A stretch of DNA of 64,000 nt from Prosthecodimorpha hirschii (GTDB lineage Bacteria; Pseudomonadota; Alphaproteobacteria; Rhizobiales; Ancalomicrobiaceae). Of the stretch, positions 9,518-18,495 are shown one piece after another (the first letter of the stretch is position 1; every line of letters starts with the position of its first letter). The stretch spans positions 6,096,793 to 6,160,792 of the forward strand of contig NZ_LJYW01000001.1 in NCBI RefSeq assembly GCF_001305515.1, in the 5' to 3' direction. Below the pieces are notes generated by a model. The model was not told the origin of the DNA. It made no database searches and was given only the letters and a program-made list of their open reading frames with translations. The position numbers and the translations under genes are program-made.

Positions 9518-11155
9518 TTACCTGCTCGAGCCGGCCGCCTTCGCAGGGCGGGTCGGGCGCAGAAGGAATGCCGGGACCTGATCGCCATGACCGAAGGCGT
9601 GTTGATCTTCGGGTTCATGGCGCCGCTCCTGGCGACGCGGTTCGTGCCGCGGCTCCTGACGCGGGGCGGGGCGGGGCTCGGGCCGCGGTGCCGGACGGTT
9701 GCGGGCCTCCGCCTCGACGGGGGCCGCCTTCTCGCGCGGCTCGACCGGGCGGGTCCGCGAACGCGAACTCTCCTGGCGTTCGGGGCGTTCGGGGCGTTCG
9801 GAGCGTCCGGGGCGCTCGCCGCGCGGCGGGCGGCTTCCGCCCTCGCCGGAAGCTGCGGCGGTATGACGCGGACGGTCGCTGTCCGGCGACGAACGGCCGG
9901 ACCGACGGCGCTCGTCGCCACCGCGGTGACGCTCCGAGGTGCGGCCACTGCCGGCGGCGGCCGGCTCGCCCATCCATTCGAGCTTCTGATTGGTCAGCTT
10001 CTCGATCGCGGCGAGATGCTTGCCGTCGAGATCGGTGACGATGGTGATGGCCACGCCGGATCGCCCGGCCCGACCGGTGCGGCCGATGCGGTGGACATAG
10101 TCCTCGGCATGAACCGGCACATCGTAATTGTAGACGTGGCTGACATCCGGGATGTCGAGCCCGCGCGCGGCGACATCGGAGGCGACCAGAAGGGTGATGC
10201 GGCCGGCCCGGAAGCCGTCGAGCGTCGCCATGCGGGCGCGCTGGTCCATGTCGCCGTGCAGCGCGCCGACATTGAAGCCGTGCTTTTCCAGGCTGCGATA
10301 GACGATCTGCACGTCGCGCTTGCGGTTGCAGAACACGATCGCGTTCTTGAGGTCCTTCGAATCGCGCACCAGGGTGCGCAGAACGTCGCGCTTGTCGTGC
10401 TGTTCGCGGCCGGAGGCGACCAGGAACTGCGACACGGTCTTGGCCGTGGTCGCCGGCTTGGCGGTCTCGACGCGCTTCGGGTCGCGCAGGAAGGTATCGG
10501 CGAGCCGCTTGATCTCGGGCGGCATGGTGGCCGAGAACATCATGGTCTGCCGGCTCGGCGGCAGCATCTTGCAGATGCGCTCGATGTCCGGAATGAAGCC
10601 CATGTCGAGCATGCGGTCGGCTTCGTCGATGACCAGGATTTCGACCCCGTTCATCAGGATGCGGCCGCGCTCGAACAGATCGAGCAGACGGCCGGGCGTC
10701 GCGATCAGCACGTCGACGCCGCGATCGAGCTTCTTGACCTGCTCGTCGAGCGAGACGCCGCCGATCAGCAGCGCGACGGTCAGCTTGTGGTTGATGCCGT
10801 ATTTGTTGAAATTCTCCTCGACCTGCGCGGCGAGTTCGCGCGTCGGTTCGAGGATCAGCGTGCGCGGCATGCGCGCCCGGGCCCGGCCCTTTTCGAGGCG
10901 GGTCAACATCGGCAGCACGAAGGAGGCCGTCTTGCCGGTGCCGGTCTGGGCCACGCCGACGATGTCGCGCAATTCGAGCACGATCGGGATCGCCTGGGCC
11001 TGGATCGGAGTCGGAACGACATAGCCTGCGGCCGAGACGGCTGCGAGAACCTTCTCTGACAGGCCGAGATCGGAGAAGCGGGGCGTTTCGGCCTGGAGAG
11101 ACTCGGACGCCTCGATCGGAGCGTCGGTCTGCGGAGCGGTTGGCTGTTCGGTCAT
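9518..11155 (-). CDS. DEAD-box ATP-dependent RNA helicase (RhlE-like)
   Basis: A 545-residue RNA helicase. Visible motifs in order: Q motif (GYVVPTPIQAQAIP), Walker A AQTGTGKTA, PTRELA, DEAD (VIDEADRMLDMGF), SAT, and in the second RecA domain ARGLDIPDV and HRIGRTGRAG. Residues from about 390 onward form a low-complexity tail rich in Arg, Pro, Glu and Ser with repeated PERPER-type pairs, the kind of basic disordered tail that helps such helicases bind RNA. Members of this group unwind rRNA or mRNA structure, often in ribosome assembly, mRNA decay or cold adaptation. It is a single gene with a likely promoter about 120 bases upstream. Confidence 0.93.
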   Translation of the reverse strand: MTEQPTAPQTDAPIEASESLQAETPRFSDLGLSEKVLAAVSAAGYVVPTPIQAQAIPIVLELRDIVGVAQTGTGKTASFVLPMLTRLEKGRARARMPRTLILEPTRELAAQVEENFNKYGINHKLTVALLIGGVSLDEQVKKLDRGVDVLIATPGRLLDLFERGRILMNGVEILVIDEADRMLDMGFIPDIERICKMLPPSRQTMMFSATMPPEIKRLADTFLRDPKRVETAKPATTAKTVSQFLVASGREQHDKRDVLRTLVRDSKDLKNAIVFCNRKRDVQIVYRSLEKHGFNVGALHGDMDQRARMATLDGFRAGRITLLVASDVAARGLDIPDVSHVYNYDVPVHAEDYVHRIGRTGRAGRSGVAITIVTDLDGKHLAAIEKLTNQKLEWMGEPAAAGSGRTSERHRGGDERRRSGRSSPDSDRPRHTAAASGEGGSRPPRGERPGRSERPERPERQESSRSRTRPVEPREKAAPVEAEARNRPAPRPEPRPAPRQEPRHEPRRQERRHEPEDQHAFGHGDQVPAFLLRPTRPAKAAGSSR

Positions 11156-11281
11156 GGGTCCCGTGGCTGCGTCGCCGTCATGCCCGACTGAGGACCGTCA
11201 ATCGGCCTCCGCTAGGGCTTGCTGTCCGAATTCGCATGCGGGCGGCGCGCAGGCTGATGGTGCACTGCGAAAGACCCGCGC

Positions 11282-11309
11282 AACATACGGACCGAGATGA
11301 AAAAGTCAA
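11282..11309 (-). promoter_or_regulatory. Candidate sigma-70 promoter for the helicase gene
   Basis: On the minus strand TTGACT (11309-11304) and TATGTT (11287-11282) are separated by 16 bases in an AT-richer patch. Transcription would start near 11275 and leave a leader of about 120 bases before the helicase start. Long leaders are common on cold-regulated helicase genes, but no structured element was identified here. Confidence 0.35.
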
Positions 11310-11414
11310 TCTCAGAATTTGAAAAGCGCCGTTATTGGTCCGGGAATCGTGATTATTCTCTGATCTGCCATGGCGCCGCCCCGGCCCGTGGACTGGTGCC
11401 GAGGATCGCAAGCC

Positions 11415-12110
11415 GTGACACTTCCCCTTCTCATGATACCCGGGCTCAATTGTACGGCGGCCTTGTGGGGGCCGCAGCTTTGCACGCTGGGGGCGGGACG
11501 CATGGTTGCGGTTGCCGATCACACGGCCCACGACGCCATGGCGGATCTGGCCGCCGCCATCCTGGCGGACGCTCCGGCGCGCTTCGCGCTCGCCGGCCTG
11601 TCGATGGGCGGCTACCTCGCCTTCGAGATCCTGCGCCAGGCCCCGGAGCGGGTCGACCGTCTGGCGCTGCTCGATACCCAGGCGCGCGCCGACAGCCCCG
11701 AGGCCCAGGAGCTTCGCCGGCAACAGATCGCGATCGCCGAGCGCGGCGGCTTCGCCCGCATTCCCGACCTGCAGATCCCGAAGCTGCTGGCCGCGCGCCA
11801 TCACGGCGACGATGCGTTGACCGGCACGGTGCGCGCCATGGCGTCGGCGACCGGCGCCGATGCCTTCGTCCGCCAGCAGACCGCGATCCTGAACCGTGTC
11901 GATTCGCGGCCCGGGCTCGCCGCCATAAGGTGCCCGACGCTGGTCCTGGTCGGGGCCGAGGATGCCATCACGCCACCGGATCTCGCCCGCGAAATGCGCG
12001 ACGGCATCGCCGGCAGCCGTCTCGTCGTGGTCGAGGAGGCCGGACATCTGTCGACGCTGGAGCGGCCGGACGCGGTCTCCGCGGCTCTGCGCGACTGGCT
12101 CCTAGCCTAA
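11415..12110 (+). CDS. Alpha/beta-fold hydrolase
   Basis: A 231-residue protein of the alpha/beta-hydrolase superfamily. The nucleophile elbow is GLSMGGY (serine near residue 75), the acid is in LVGAEDAITPP and the histidine in EEAGHLSTLERPD, so the triad is complete. The N-terminus LPLLMIPGLNCTAALW contains the oxyanion-hole region. The cap region is short. The GTG at 11415 is preferred because the protein then begins directly with the first beta strand; an ATG at 11370 would add 15 unlikely residues. It diverges from the helicase gene. Substrate cannot be inferred. Confidence 0.82.
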   Translation: MTLPLLMIPGLNCTAALWGPQLCTLGAGRMVAVADHTAHDAMADLAAAILADAPARFALAGLSMGGYLAFEILRQAPERVDRLALLDTQARADSPEAQELRRQQIAIAERGGFARIPDLQIPKLLAARHHGDDALTGTVRAMASATGADAFVRQQTAILNRVDSRPGLAAIRCPTLVLVGAEDAITPPDLAREMRDGIAGSRLVVVEEAGHLSTLERPDAVSAALRDWLLA

Positions 12111-12174
12111 GCCCGGGCACGGTCGGGCGGCCCGTGCCAGGGGCGGCCTGTGCGATGGGCGGCCTCGTCGTCCG

Positions 12175-12618
12175 TCACTGCGGTGCCGGCGGCGCCTTCT
12201 TGAAGGAATAGCGCCCGGGCGCCTCGACGGTGACCAGATACTGGCCGGCGGTCCTGGCGCTGCCGCCGAGGTCGACGGTCATCTGCAGCGTGTTGTCGGC
12301 CAGTTCGATGGTGGTCTCCTTCACGTCGCCGCCGAGCTCGATCACCTCCTCGATCTCTGTGGTCGCCTTGAGGCGCGGCGCCGCCTCCGACGGCACGATC
12401 CACTGCACGAAGAGCCGGGTGCGCACCTCCTGAAGGCCGGTGCGGACCACGACGATCCGGTAGGTGCCGGTTTCCGTGCCTTCGGTCCATTCGCCGACCA
12501 GTCGTGTTTCCTCGACCTCCGCCGGGATCTGCCCGATCCGGTCGGCGAGGGCGTCGGCCCGGGCATGGGCGGCCGGCATGGCGACCAGGGCGGCGAGGGC
12601 AAGGCGGCGGAGCGGCAT
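12175..12618 (-). CDS. Secreted protein of unknown function
   Basis: A 147-residue protein with a short signal peptide (PLRRLALAALVAMPAAHARA, cleavage expected about residue 20). The mature part is a predicted all-beta domain with an internal EEVIELGGDVKETTIELADN stretch. I recognise no family. The frame is open upstream to 12660, but the ATG at 12618 places a basic residue pair and hydrophobic core at the N-terminus as expected for export. It is a single gene converging with the hydrolase gene. Codon use fits the genome, so it is probably real. Confidence 0.6.
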   Translation of the reverse strand: MPLRRLALAALVAMPAAHARADALADRIGQIPAEVEETRLVGEWTEGTETGTYRIVVVRTGLQEVRTRLFVQWIVPSEAAPRLKATTEIEEVIELGGDVKETTIELADNTLQMTVDLGGSARTAGQYLVTVEAPGRYSFKKAPPAPQ

Positions 12619-12643
12619 GGAACCTCGTTTCGATCGGTTCGTT
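12619..12643 (+). promoter_or_regulatory. EcfG-like general stress promoter motif
   Basis: GGAAC at 12619-12623 is followed after 16 bases by CGTT at 12640-12643, matching the GGAAC-N16/17-CGTT pattern known for the alphaproteobacterial general stress sigma factor EcfG. It points toward the YciI-family gene that starts 176 bases downstream. One such match in 64 kb can occur by chance, so confidence is low. Confidence 0.3.
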
Positions 12644-12818
12644 TGATCGACATCTAGCATAGAGCGCCCCGCCGGACAGGGCCGGCCCGGTCACGTCCGC
12701 GGAGCGGGTTGCGGCCATACTGGAAAAATGGCGCCCGCCGCTGTCGGCCCGACGGCGGTTCCGGCGTCATCTCTCCGACGGGTCGAGGGGACCCGAGCCG
12801 ACGAGGAGGACGGAAGAC

Positions 12819-13241
12819 ATGCGCGTGATGGTGATCGTGAAGGCGACGGCGTCCAGCGAGGCGGGCACGCTGCCGTCGACGGAGCTTCTGGAGGCGATGG
12901 GCCGCTTCAATGAGGAACTGGTGGCGGCCGGCATCATGCAGGCCGGCGACGGGCTGAAGCCGTCCTCGGCCGGCAAGCGCATCGCCTTCGACGGGGCGTC
13001 GCGCACCGTCATCGACGGCCCCTTCGCGGAGACCAAGGAGTTGATCGCCGGCTTCTGGATCTGGCAGGTCAAGGACCTGGACGAGGCGGTCGCCTGGGTC
13101 AAGCGATGCCCCAACCCGATGCCGGAGCCGAGCGAGATCGAAATCCGCCCGCTCTACGAAATGGCCGATTTCGGCGAGGCGATGACGCCGGACCTGGTCG
13201 CGCAGGAGGATCGGCTGCGCGCGACGCTGGCCGGATCCTAG
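12819..13241 (+). CDS. YciI/DGPF-domain family protein
   Basis: A 140-residue protein of the YciI-like superfamily. The DGPF signature is present as VIDGPFAETKELIAGFWIWQV (around residues 66-86), following the typical MRVMVIVKATASSEAG start and the FNEELVAAGIMQAGDGLKPS segment. These small ferredoxin-like-fold proteins are often next to ECF sigma genes; here it stands alone. No enzymatic role is established for this branch. The ATG follows GGAGGACGGAAGAC, a good ribosome-binding site. A hairpin pair starts exactly at its stop codon. Confidence 0.85.
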   Translation: MRVMVIVKATASSEAGTLPSTELLEAMGRFNEELVAAGIMQAGDGLKPSSAGKRIAFDGASRTVIDGPFAETKELIAGFWIWQVKDLDEAVAWVKRCPNPMPEPSEIEIRPLYEMADFGEAMTPDLVAQEDRLRATLAGS

Positions 13242-13353
13242 AGCATTTTCCGATTGGATGGACTCATCCAATCGACAAGGAAATGCTCCAGATTCAGTGG
13301 CTTGAGCCGGTCCTTTTCGGTCAGATCGTTTCGATCTGACCGGGACAGGCTCT
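13241..13353. repeat. Two adjacent palindromes of a genome-repeat type
   Basis: Starting at the stop codon of the YciI-family gene, 13241-13288 forms an interrupted inverted repeat (GAGCATTTTCC/GGAAATGCTC with inner arms GATTGGA/TCCAATC). A second palindrome at 13318-13342 has perfect 11-base arms (CGGTCAGATCG and its complement) around TTT, nested in a weaker outer stem (GAGCCGGTCC/GGGACAGGCTC). The GAGCATTTT...AAATGCTC type is a common dispersed repeat in rhizobial genomes; here it may also end transcription between the convergent YciI and ABC-transporter genes. Confidence 0.65.
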
Positions 13354-13448
13354 AGGCGCCGTTCGGCAAGCGCCGGGCCCCCCGGCGCGTCGCCGCACCA
13401 GGGAGGAGGCTCCGACCCGTGAGGCCCAGACCCTGGACCGGCGTCGGG

Positions 13449-15530
13449 TCAGGCGACGGCGGCGCCGGCCTTTTCGTGACGCACGATCGGCGCCAGACGG
13501 GCGAGGTCCTCGACCGGGATATGGCAATAGATGACATGACCGTCGCCGGCCTCGCGCGCCGGCGGCGGGACCGTGTCGCAGTCCGGGCCGAGCTTGCGCG
13601 GGCAGCGGCCGGAGAAACGGCACCCCTTCGGCACGTCGATCGGGCTCGGGATCTCGCCCTCCAGGCGGATGCGCGCCTGGGTCACCGTCGGATCGGCGAC
13701 CGGCACGGCGGAGAGCAGCGCCTCGGTATAGGGGTGATAGGGCGGGTCGAACAGCCGGCCGACCGGCCCCTGTTCCATCACCCGGCCGAGATACATCACG
13801 ATCACGCTGTCGGCGAGATGGCGGACCAGCGCCAGGTCGTGGCTGATGAACACGATGGTGGTGCCGCGATCGGCCTGGATCTGCAGGAGCAGGTTGACGA
13901 TCGCCGCCTGCACCGAGACGTCGAGCGCCGAGACCGGCTCGTCGGCGACCAGGATCGAAGGCTCGGCCGCGAAGGCGCGGGCGATCGCGACGCGCTGCTT
14001 CTGGCCGCCGGAGAGCCGGCCCGGCCGCTGCCGCTTCAAGGCGCGCGGCAGGCGGACCATGTCGAACAGCGCATCGATGCGCGCGTCGATCGCCTTGGCG
14101 CCCGAGACGATGCCGAACTTCTTGAGAACCCGCGCGATCGGGAAGCCGGCGCTGTGCGAGGGATTGAGCGTCGCGTCCGGGTTCTGGAACACCATCTGGA
14201 TTTGCGCGAGCTGGTCGGAGGTGCGAGCGCGGGCGCTCTTGGCCGAGAGATCGTCGCCGAGCACCATCAGCCGGCCGGCCGAGGCCGGCTGCAGGCCGGC
14301 CAGCACCCGAGCGAAGGTCGACTTGCCGGAGCCCGATTCGCCGACGATGGCGATGATCTCGCCGTTGCGGGCCGAGAAGTTCAGATCGTCGTTGGCGATC
14401 AGCTTGCGCGCGCGCGCCGAGAAGGCCGGGCGGCCGAGATCGTAGACCTTGGCGAGATGCTCGGCCGCCAGGATGGTGGTGTCGCCCGGCCGCCCGGGAT
14501 GCACCGCGCCCTGGCTGGTGCCCTCGAAACTGTCGACTTCGCGATGGCGGATGCAGCGGATGCGGTGGTTCGGCTCGGCCCGTTCCTCCGGTACCGGCCT
14601 GTCGCAGCGGCCGGCGACGAAGCCCTCGCAGCGCGGGGCGAAGCCGCAGCCGGGCGGACGGCGCGACAGGCCCGGCGGCTGGCCGGGGATCGGCAGGAAC
14701 GAGGTCGTGTATTTGTCGCCGCCGAGATGCGGCACGCAGGCCATCAGCCGGCGCGTATAGGGATGGCGCGGCCGGGCGAAGAGTTCGCGCACGGGCGCCT
14801 CCTCGACCAGGTCGCCGAGATACATCACGCCGACGCGTTCGCAGACCTTGGCGACCACGCCGAGATTGTGGGTGATGTAGAGCAGCGCCGTGCCGAAACG
14901 GTCGCGCAGCTCGCCGACCAGGTCGAGCACGGCCGCCTCCACCGTCACGTCGAGGCCGGTGGTCGGCTCGTCGAGCAGCAGCAGCTGCGGCTTGGCCAGC
15001 AGCGCCATGGCGATCACCACGCGCTGCTTCTGGCCGCCCGACAGCTGGTGCGGATAGCGCTGCATGACGCTGTCGGGATCGGGCAGGTGCACCTCGCGCA
15101 GCACCCGCCGCGCCTCCTCGCGCGCCGCACCGGCATCGAGCCCGGCATGCAGCATCGGCACTTCCATCAGCTGCCGGCCGATCTTCATGGTCGGGTTCAG
15201 GGCCGCGTTCGGATCCTGGTAGACCATCGAGATGCCGCGGCCGCGCACGTCGCCGAGATCGGTTTCCGCCGCAGCGGCGATGTCGCGCCCGCCGAACAGG
15301 ATGCGGCCGCCGGCGATGCGTCCGGTCGCGCCCAGATGGCGCATCACCGCCATCAGCAGCGTGGACTTGCCGCAGCCGGATTCGCCGACGAGGCCATAGC
15401 TCTCGCCCGGCGCGATGGAGAGCGTCAGGTCCGGGATCGCCACCACGGTGCCGGCCGCGGAATGGTACTCGACCTTCAGATGTTCGATCGACAGCAGCGG
15501 CGCGGACGCGGAGGGGGTGGGCGCGGCCAT
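13449..15530 (-). CDS. Dipeptide/oligopeptide ABC transporter, fused twin ATPase
   Basis: A 693-residue protein with two complete ABC ATPase domains in one chain, equivalent to DppD plus DppF. The first half has Walker A GESGCGKST, signature LSGGQKQRV, Walker B LLLLDEPTTGLD, and an oligopeptide/dipeptide C-terminal motif (RPRHPYTRRLMACVP) with clustered cysteines. The second half repeats this: GESGSGKST, LSGGQKQRV, ILVADEPVSALD, PPYHPYTEALLSAVP and a Cys cluster (CRFSGRCPRKLGPDC) that may hold an iron-sulfur cluster as in DppD/F. It is the last gene of a permease-permease-ATPase run. It powers uptake of peptides or related solutes. Confidence 0.93.
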   Translation of the reverse strand: MAAPTPSASAPLLSIEHLKVEYHSAAGTVVAIPDLTLSIAPGESYGLVGESGCGKSTLLMAVMRHLGATGRIAGGRILFGGRDIAAAAETDLGDVRGRGISMVYQDPNAALNPTMKIGRQLMEVPMLHAGLDAGAAREEARRVLREVHLPDPDSVMQRYPHQLSGGQKQRVVIAMALLAKPQLLLLDEPTTGLDVTVEAAVLDLVGELRDRFGTALLYITHNLGVVAKVCERVGVMYLGDLVEEAPVRELFARPRHPYTRRLMACVPHLGGDKYTTSFLPIPGQPPGLSRRPPGCGFAPRCEGFVAGRCDRPVPEERAEPNHRIRCIRHREVDSFEGTSQGAVHPGRPGDTTILAAEHLAKVYDLGRPAFSARARKLIANDDLNFSARNGEIIAIVGESGSGKSTFARVLAGLQPASAGRLMVLGDDLSAKSARARTSDQLAQIQMVFQNPDATLNPSHSAGFPIARVLKKFGIVSGAKAIDARIDALFDMVRLPRALKRQRPGRLSGGQKQRVAIARAFAAEPSILVADEPVSALDVSVQAAIVNLLLQIQADRGTTIVFISHDLALVRHLADSVIVMYLGRVMEQGPVGRLFDPPYHPYTEALLSAVPVADPTVTQARIRLEGEIPSPIDVPKGCRFSGRCPRKLGPDCDTVPPPAREAGDGHVIYCHIPVEDLARLAPIVRHEKAGAAVA

Positions 15531-15534
15531 CGGC

Positions 15535-16494
15535 TCAGTCCTTCAGCGAGAGTTCGCGCAGTCCGTCGGCGACGAGGTTGAAGCCGAGCACCAGTGTCAC
15601 GATGGCGATGGCCGGGAACAGCGACATGTGCGGCCGGATCGAGATCATGGTCGTGCCTTCCTTGACCATGGTGCCCCAGTCGGGATCCGGCGGCGGCAGG
15701 CCGAGGCCGAGGAAGCCGAGGATGCCGATGGTGATGATCGTGTAGCCGACGCGCAGGCAGAAATCGGTGATCAGCGGGCCGCGGCAGTTGGGCAGCAGCT
15801 CCACGAACATGATGTAGAACGCGCTCTCGCGCCGGAGCTCCGCCGCCGCGACATAGTCGAGATGGCGCTGCTCGAGCGTCAGGCCGCGCACGATGCGCGC
15901 CACGCCGGGACCGGAGGCGAGCACCACGGCGAGCATGATGTTGAGGATCGACGGGCCGATCGTGGCGATCAGGATCACGTAGAGGATGATGATCGGGAAG
16001 GACAGGATCACGTCGCCGGCGCGCGACACGACCGCATCGACCTTGCCGCCGTAGTAGCCGGCGAGGAGGCCGAGCGGGCAGCCGACCAGATAGGCGCAGA
16101 GCGCGGCGAGGGGGGCGACGGTCAGCACGCGCTGCGCGCCCCAGATGATGCGCGCGAGGATGTCGCGGCCCTTGATGTCGACGCCGAGCCAATGGGCGGC
16201 CGACGGCCCCGGATTGGCGAAGGAGGCGAGATCGGACTTGTTCGGCGGATCGATCGGCAGCCAGGGGGCCGTGATGGCGAGGATCGTCCAGAACAGGATG
16301 ATGCCGATGCCGACCATGGCGACGCCGGAGGTCGGCAGGCGACGGATCAGGCCGGGCGGCCGCTCGATCGCGTCGGCCCGAATCTCGGCCGCGCTCGGCC
16401 GTGCGCCTGACTTCGCAGCCTCAGGCTTGGCGGCGTCGGGCGTCGGGACGTTGTTCGTCGGGACGTTGTTCGTCGGGACGGGGGGCGCGGTCAT
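15535..16494 (-). CDS. Peptide ABC transporter permease (DppC-like)
   Basis: A 319-residue inner-membrane permease of the DppC/OppC family. The N-terminal 50 residues are disordered, with VPTNN repeated three times (residues 6-19), then a first membrane helix (GVAMVGIGIILFWTILAI), the typical family text HWLGVDIKGRDILARIIWGAQ, and an EAA-type loop near YVAAAELRRES. About six membrane segments are expected. The start codon overlaps the stop of the upstream permease by 4 bases (ATGA, 16491-16494), a sign of translational coupling. Partner of the DppB-like permease and the fused ATPase. Confidence 0.92.
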   Translation of the reverse strand: MTAPPVPTNNVPTNNVPTPDAAKPEAAKSGARPSAAEIRADAIERPPGLIRRLPTSGVAMVGIGIILFWTILAITAPWLPIDPPNKSDLASFANPGPSAAHWLGVDIKGRDILARIIWGAQRVLTVAPLAALCAYLVGCPLGLLAGYYGGKVDAVVSRAGDVILSFPIIILYVILIATIGPSILNIMLAVVLASGPGVARIVRGLTLEQRHLDYVAAAELRRESAFYIMFVELLPNCRGPLITDFCLRVGYTIITIGILGFLGLGLPPPDPDWGTMVKEGTTMISIRPHMSLFPAIAIVTLVLGFNLVADGLRELSLKD

Positions 16495-17504
16495 GACAGC
16501 CGGATCTGCGGGTTGAGGAGGGCGTAGCCGATGTCGCTGACGAACTGCGTCGCCACCGCCACGACCAGGGCGATGAGGGTCGCCGCCTCGACCAGCTGGA
16601 TGTCGCCGAACAGCGACGCCTCCAGGATCATGCGGCCGAAGCCCGGATAGGAGAACACCATCTCGGTCACCACGACGCCGGAGATCAGGAAGTTGATCTG
16701 CAGCAGGATGACCGTGAAGGGCGCGATCATGGCGTTGCGCACGCCGTGGCGGACCACCACGTCCCGGAACGGCAGGCCCTTCAGGATGGCGGTGCGGATA
16801 TAGGCCTTGCTCATCACCTCGGCCATCGAGCCGCGCACCATGCGCACCACATAGCCGGTGTCGTAGAGCACCAGGACGGCGACCGGCAGGATCAGCTGCG
16901 ACCAGATCGGCCAGCCGGCCCCGGCATCGAGCGGGCTGGTGCCCGGCAGCCAGCCGAGCCAGACCACGAAGATTGCGACCAGGAACACGCCGGAGGCGAA
17001 TTCCGGCACCGAGGTGGTGACGATGCCGAAGACCGAGATCGTCCGGTCGAGCACGCTGCCCTCGCGCATGCCGGCGAGGATGCCGAGCACCAGCGCCAGC
17101 GGCACGATCAGCCCGAAGGCGAGGCCGGCGAGCAGCGCCGTGTTGCCGAGCCGCTTCCAGATCACGTCGTTGACCGGGACCTTGTAGAGCGACGAATAGC
17201 CGAAATTCAGGAAGTAGCGGTCGCCGCGCGGATCCTTGAAGTCGAGCCCCAGCGCGGGATCCTGCAGCGGATCGGCCTTGGCGCCGACCAGCACGCCGAG
17301 CCAGCGCGCGTAACGGATCGGCAAGGGATCGTTCAGACCCAGCTTACTATAAAGGAGGTCGACGCTCTCCTGCGGCGCGTACGGGCCGAGCGTCTTGCGC
17401 GCGACATTGCCGGGGGAGAATTCCGTAACGGCGAAAACCAGGAACGACGCCGCGAGCAGCGTCAGCACCAGAGAAACGAACTTTCGCACCACAGCCTGGA
17501 TCAT
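16491..17504 (-). CDS. Peptide ABC transporter permease (DppB-like)
   Basis: A 337-residue inner-membrane permease of the DppB/OppB family, which pairs with the DppC-like subunit to form the channel. It starts with the family's typical N-terminal helix (FVSLVLTLLAASFLVFAVTEFSPGN) and has the EAA-type loop IRTAILKGLPFRDVVVRHGVRNA and the final YPGFGRMILEASLFGDIQLVEAATL segment. It is the first gene of the three-gene run and is separated by 250 bases from a divergent outer-membrane barrel gene. The matching solute-binding protein gene lies 5.4 kb further along the same strand. Confidence 0.92.
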   Translation of the reverse strand: MIQAVVRKFVSLVLTLLAASFLVFAVTEFSPGNVARKTLGPYAPQESVDLLYSKLGLNDPLPIRYARWLGVLVGAKADPLQDPALGLDFKDPRGDRYFLNFGYSSLYKVPVNDVIWKRLGNTALLAGLAFGLIVPLALVLGILAGMREGSVLDRTISVFGIVTTSVPEFASGVFLVAIFVVWLGWLPGTSPLDAGAGWPIWSQLILPVAVLVLYDTGYVVRMVRGSMAEVMSKAYIRTAILKGLPFRDVVVRHGVRNAMIAPFTVILLQINFLISGVVVTEMVFSYPGFGRMILEASLFGDIQLVEAATLIALVVAVATQFVSDIGYALLNPQIRLS

Positions 17505-17754
17505 GACGGCATCCGACGGGACATGAGCATGAGATTACGGGCCATTCCTGACGCGGTGTTGTCCCGATTGCGACCCATCGGGCGACCTTGGCTTCGATTT
17601 CCGTCGCGATTGGACGATTTCGACGGTGCCGGCCGGATCGGCACGGCGGCCCCGCCGGCGACCGTTGCCGGTTTGCACCGCGGCATCAGGAAAGCCCCCG
17701 CGGCGCTCGCCTGGGCTTTTGCGAATGTGACCGATATGTAACCGTGAGCAGGCT

Positions 17755-18489
17755 ATGCGGCGACCCGATTCAAACCAGTCCCAGACGCCCGGCTCCGGCG
17801 GTCCCACCGCACGATCACGCGCGGCGCGCGCCGGTCTCGCGGCCGTCTGGCTTGCCGGCGCCTCGGTCGCGGCGTCGCACGCTGCGGCCGCCGACCTTCT
17901 CGCGCCCGCGCCCGTTGCGGTCGCGCCGACGATCCCCGATGCGAGCCTCCTGTCGCCCGCCCCGATCGCGACGGAGAAGCTCTGGGGCCTCGCCGTGTTC
18001 TTCGGCTCGTCGGGCGGCCAGCACGACATGCACCAGCTGCTGATCAAGCCGTGGCTGCTGCACCCGGAGGACTATGTCTGGACCGGCGCTGCCGTGAACC
18101 GCCGCATCGGCCGCTTCTGGACCGATTTCTCGGTCGAGCTGGAAGGCGGCGTCGGCCACCGCTTCGGGCCGCGCTATTCCGGCAACGAGGCCTGGGTGGC
18201 GACCTTCGTCCGCTACGACGGCTTCTTCTGGAACGACCGGCTCTATACGACGCTCGCCGCCTCGACCGGCCTCAACTATCTGGACAGTTTCCCGCGCGAG
18301 GAACTGGCGAGCCGCCGCCGCTCGCACATCCTGCATTATTTCGCGCCGGAACTGACCTTCGCGCTGCCCGACCACAAGGAACACGAGTTCGTATTCCGCT
18401 TCCACCACCGCTCGGGCGTTTTCGGCACCTTCAACGGCGTCTGGGGCGGCTCCAACGTGGTTTCGGTCGGCTACCGTCACCGCTTCTGA
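17755..18489 (+). CDS. Outer-membrane beta-barrel, PagL/acyloxyacyl hydrolase-like (copy 1)
   Basis: A 244-residue exported protein with a signal peptide after a 25-residue basic leader (AARAGLAAVWLAGASVAASHAAA), and alternating-hydrophobicity strands ending in the outer-membrane sorting pattern VSVGYRHRF with a C-terminal Phe. A VFRFHHRSGVFG motif near residue 213 contains an H-x-S pair of the kind that forms the active site of lipid A 3-O-deacylase PagL. A paralogue at 57871-58542 shares LHY-[FL]-[AS]-PE-[LI]-TFA and the HHRSG motif. The role in lipid A deacylation is an inference; another barrel family cannot be excluded. Confidence 0.65.
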   Translation: MRRPDSNQSQTPGSGGPTARSRAARAGLAAVWLAGASVAASHAAAADLLAPAPVAVAPTIPDASLLSPAPIATEKLWGLAVFFGSSGGQHDMHQLLIKPWLLHPEDYVWTGAAVNRRIGRFWTDFSVELEGGVGHRFGPRYSGNEAWVATFVRYDGFFWNDRLYTTLAASTGLNYLDSFPREELASRRRSHILHYFAPELTFALPDHKEHEFVFRFHHRSGVFGTFNGVWGGSNVVSVGYRHRF

Positions 18490-18495
18490 TCGCGG

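Noticed and set aside
13449-15530. Twin ATPase as two genes fused by a sequencing error
   Set aside because: Fused DppD-DppF type proteins are common in alphaproteobacteria and the linker region is in frame with normal codon use.
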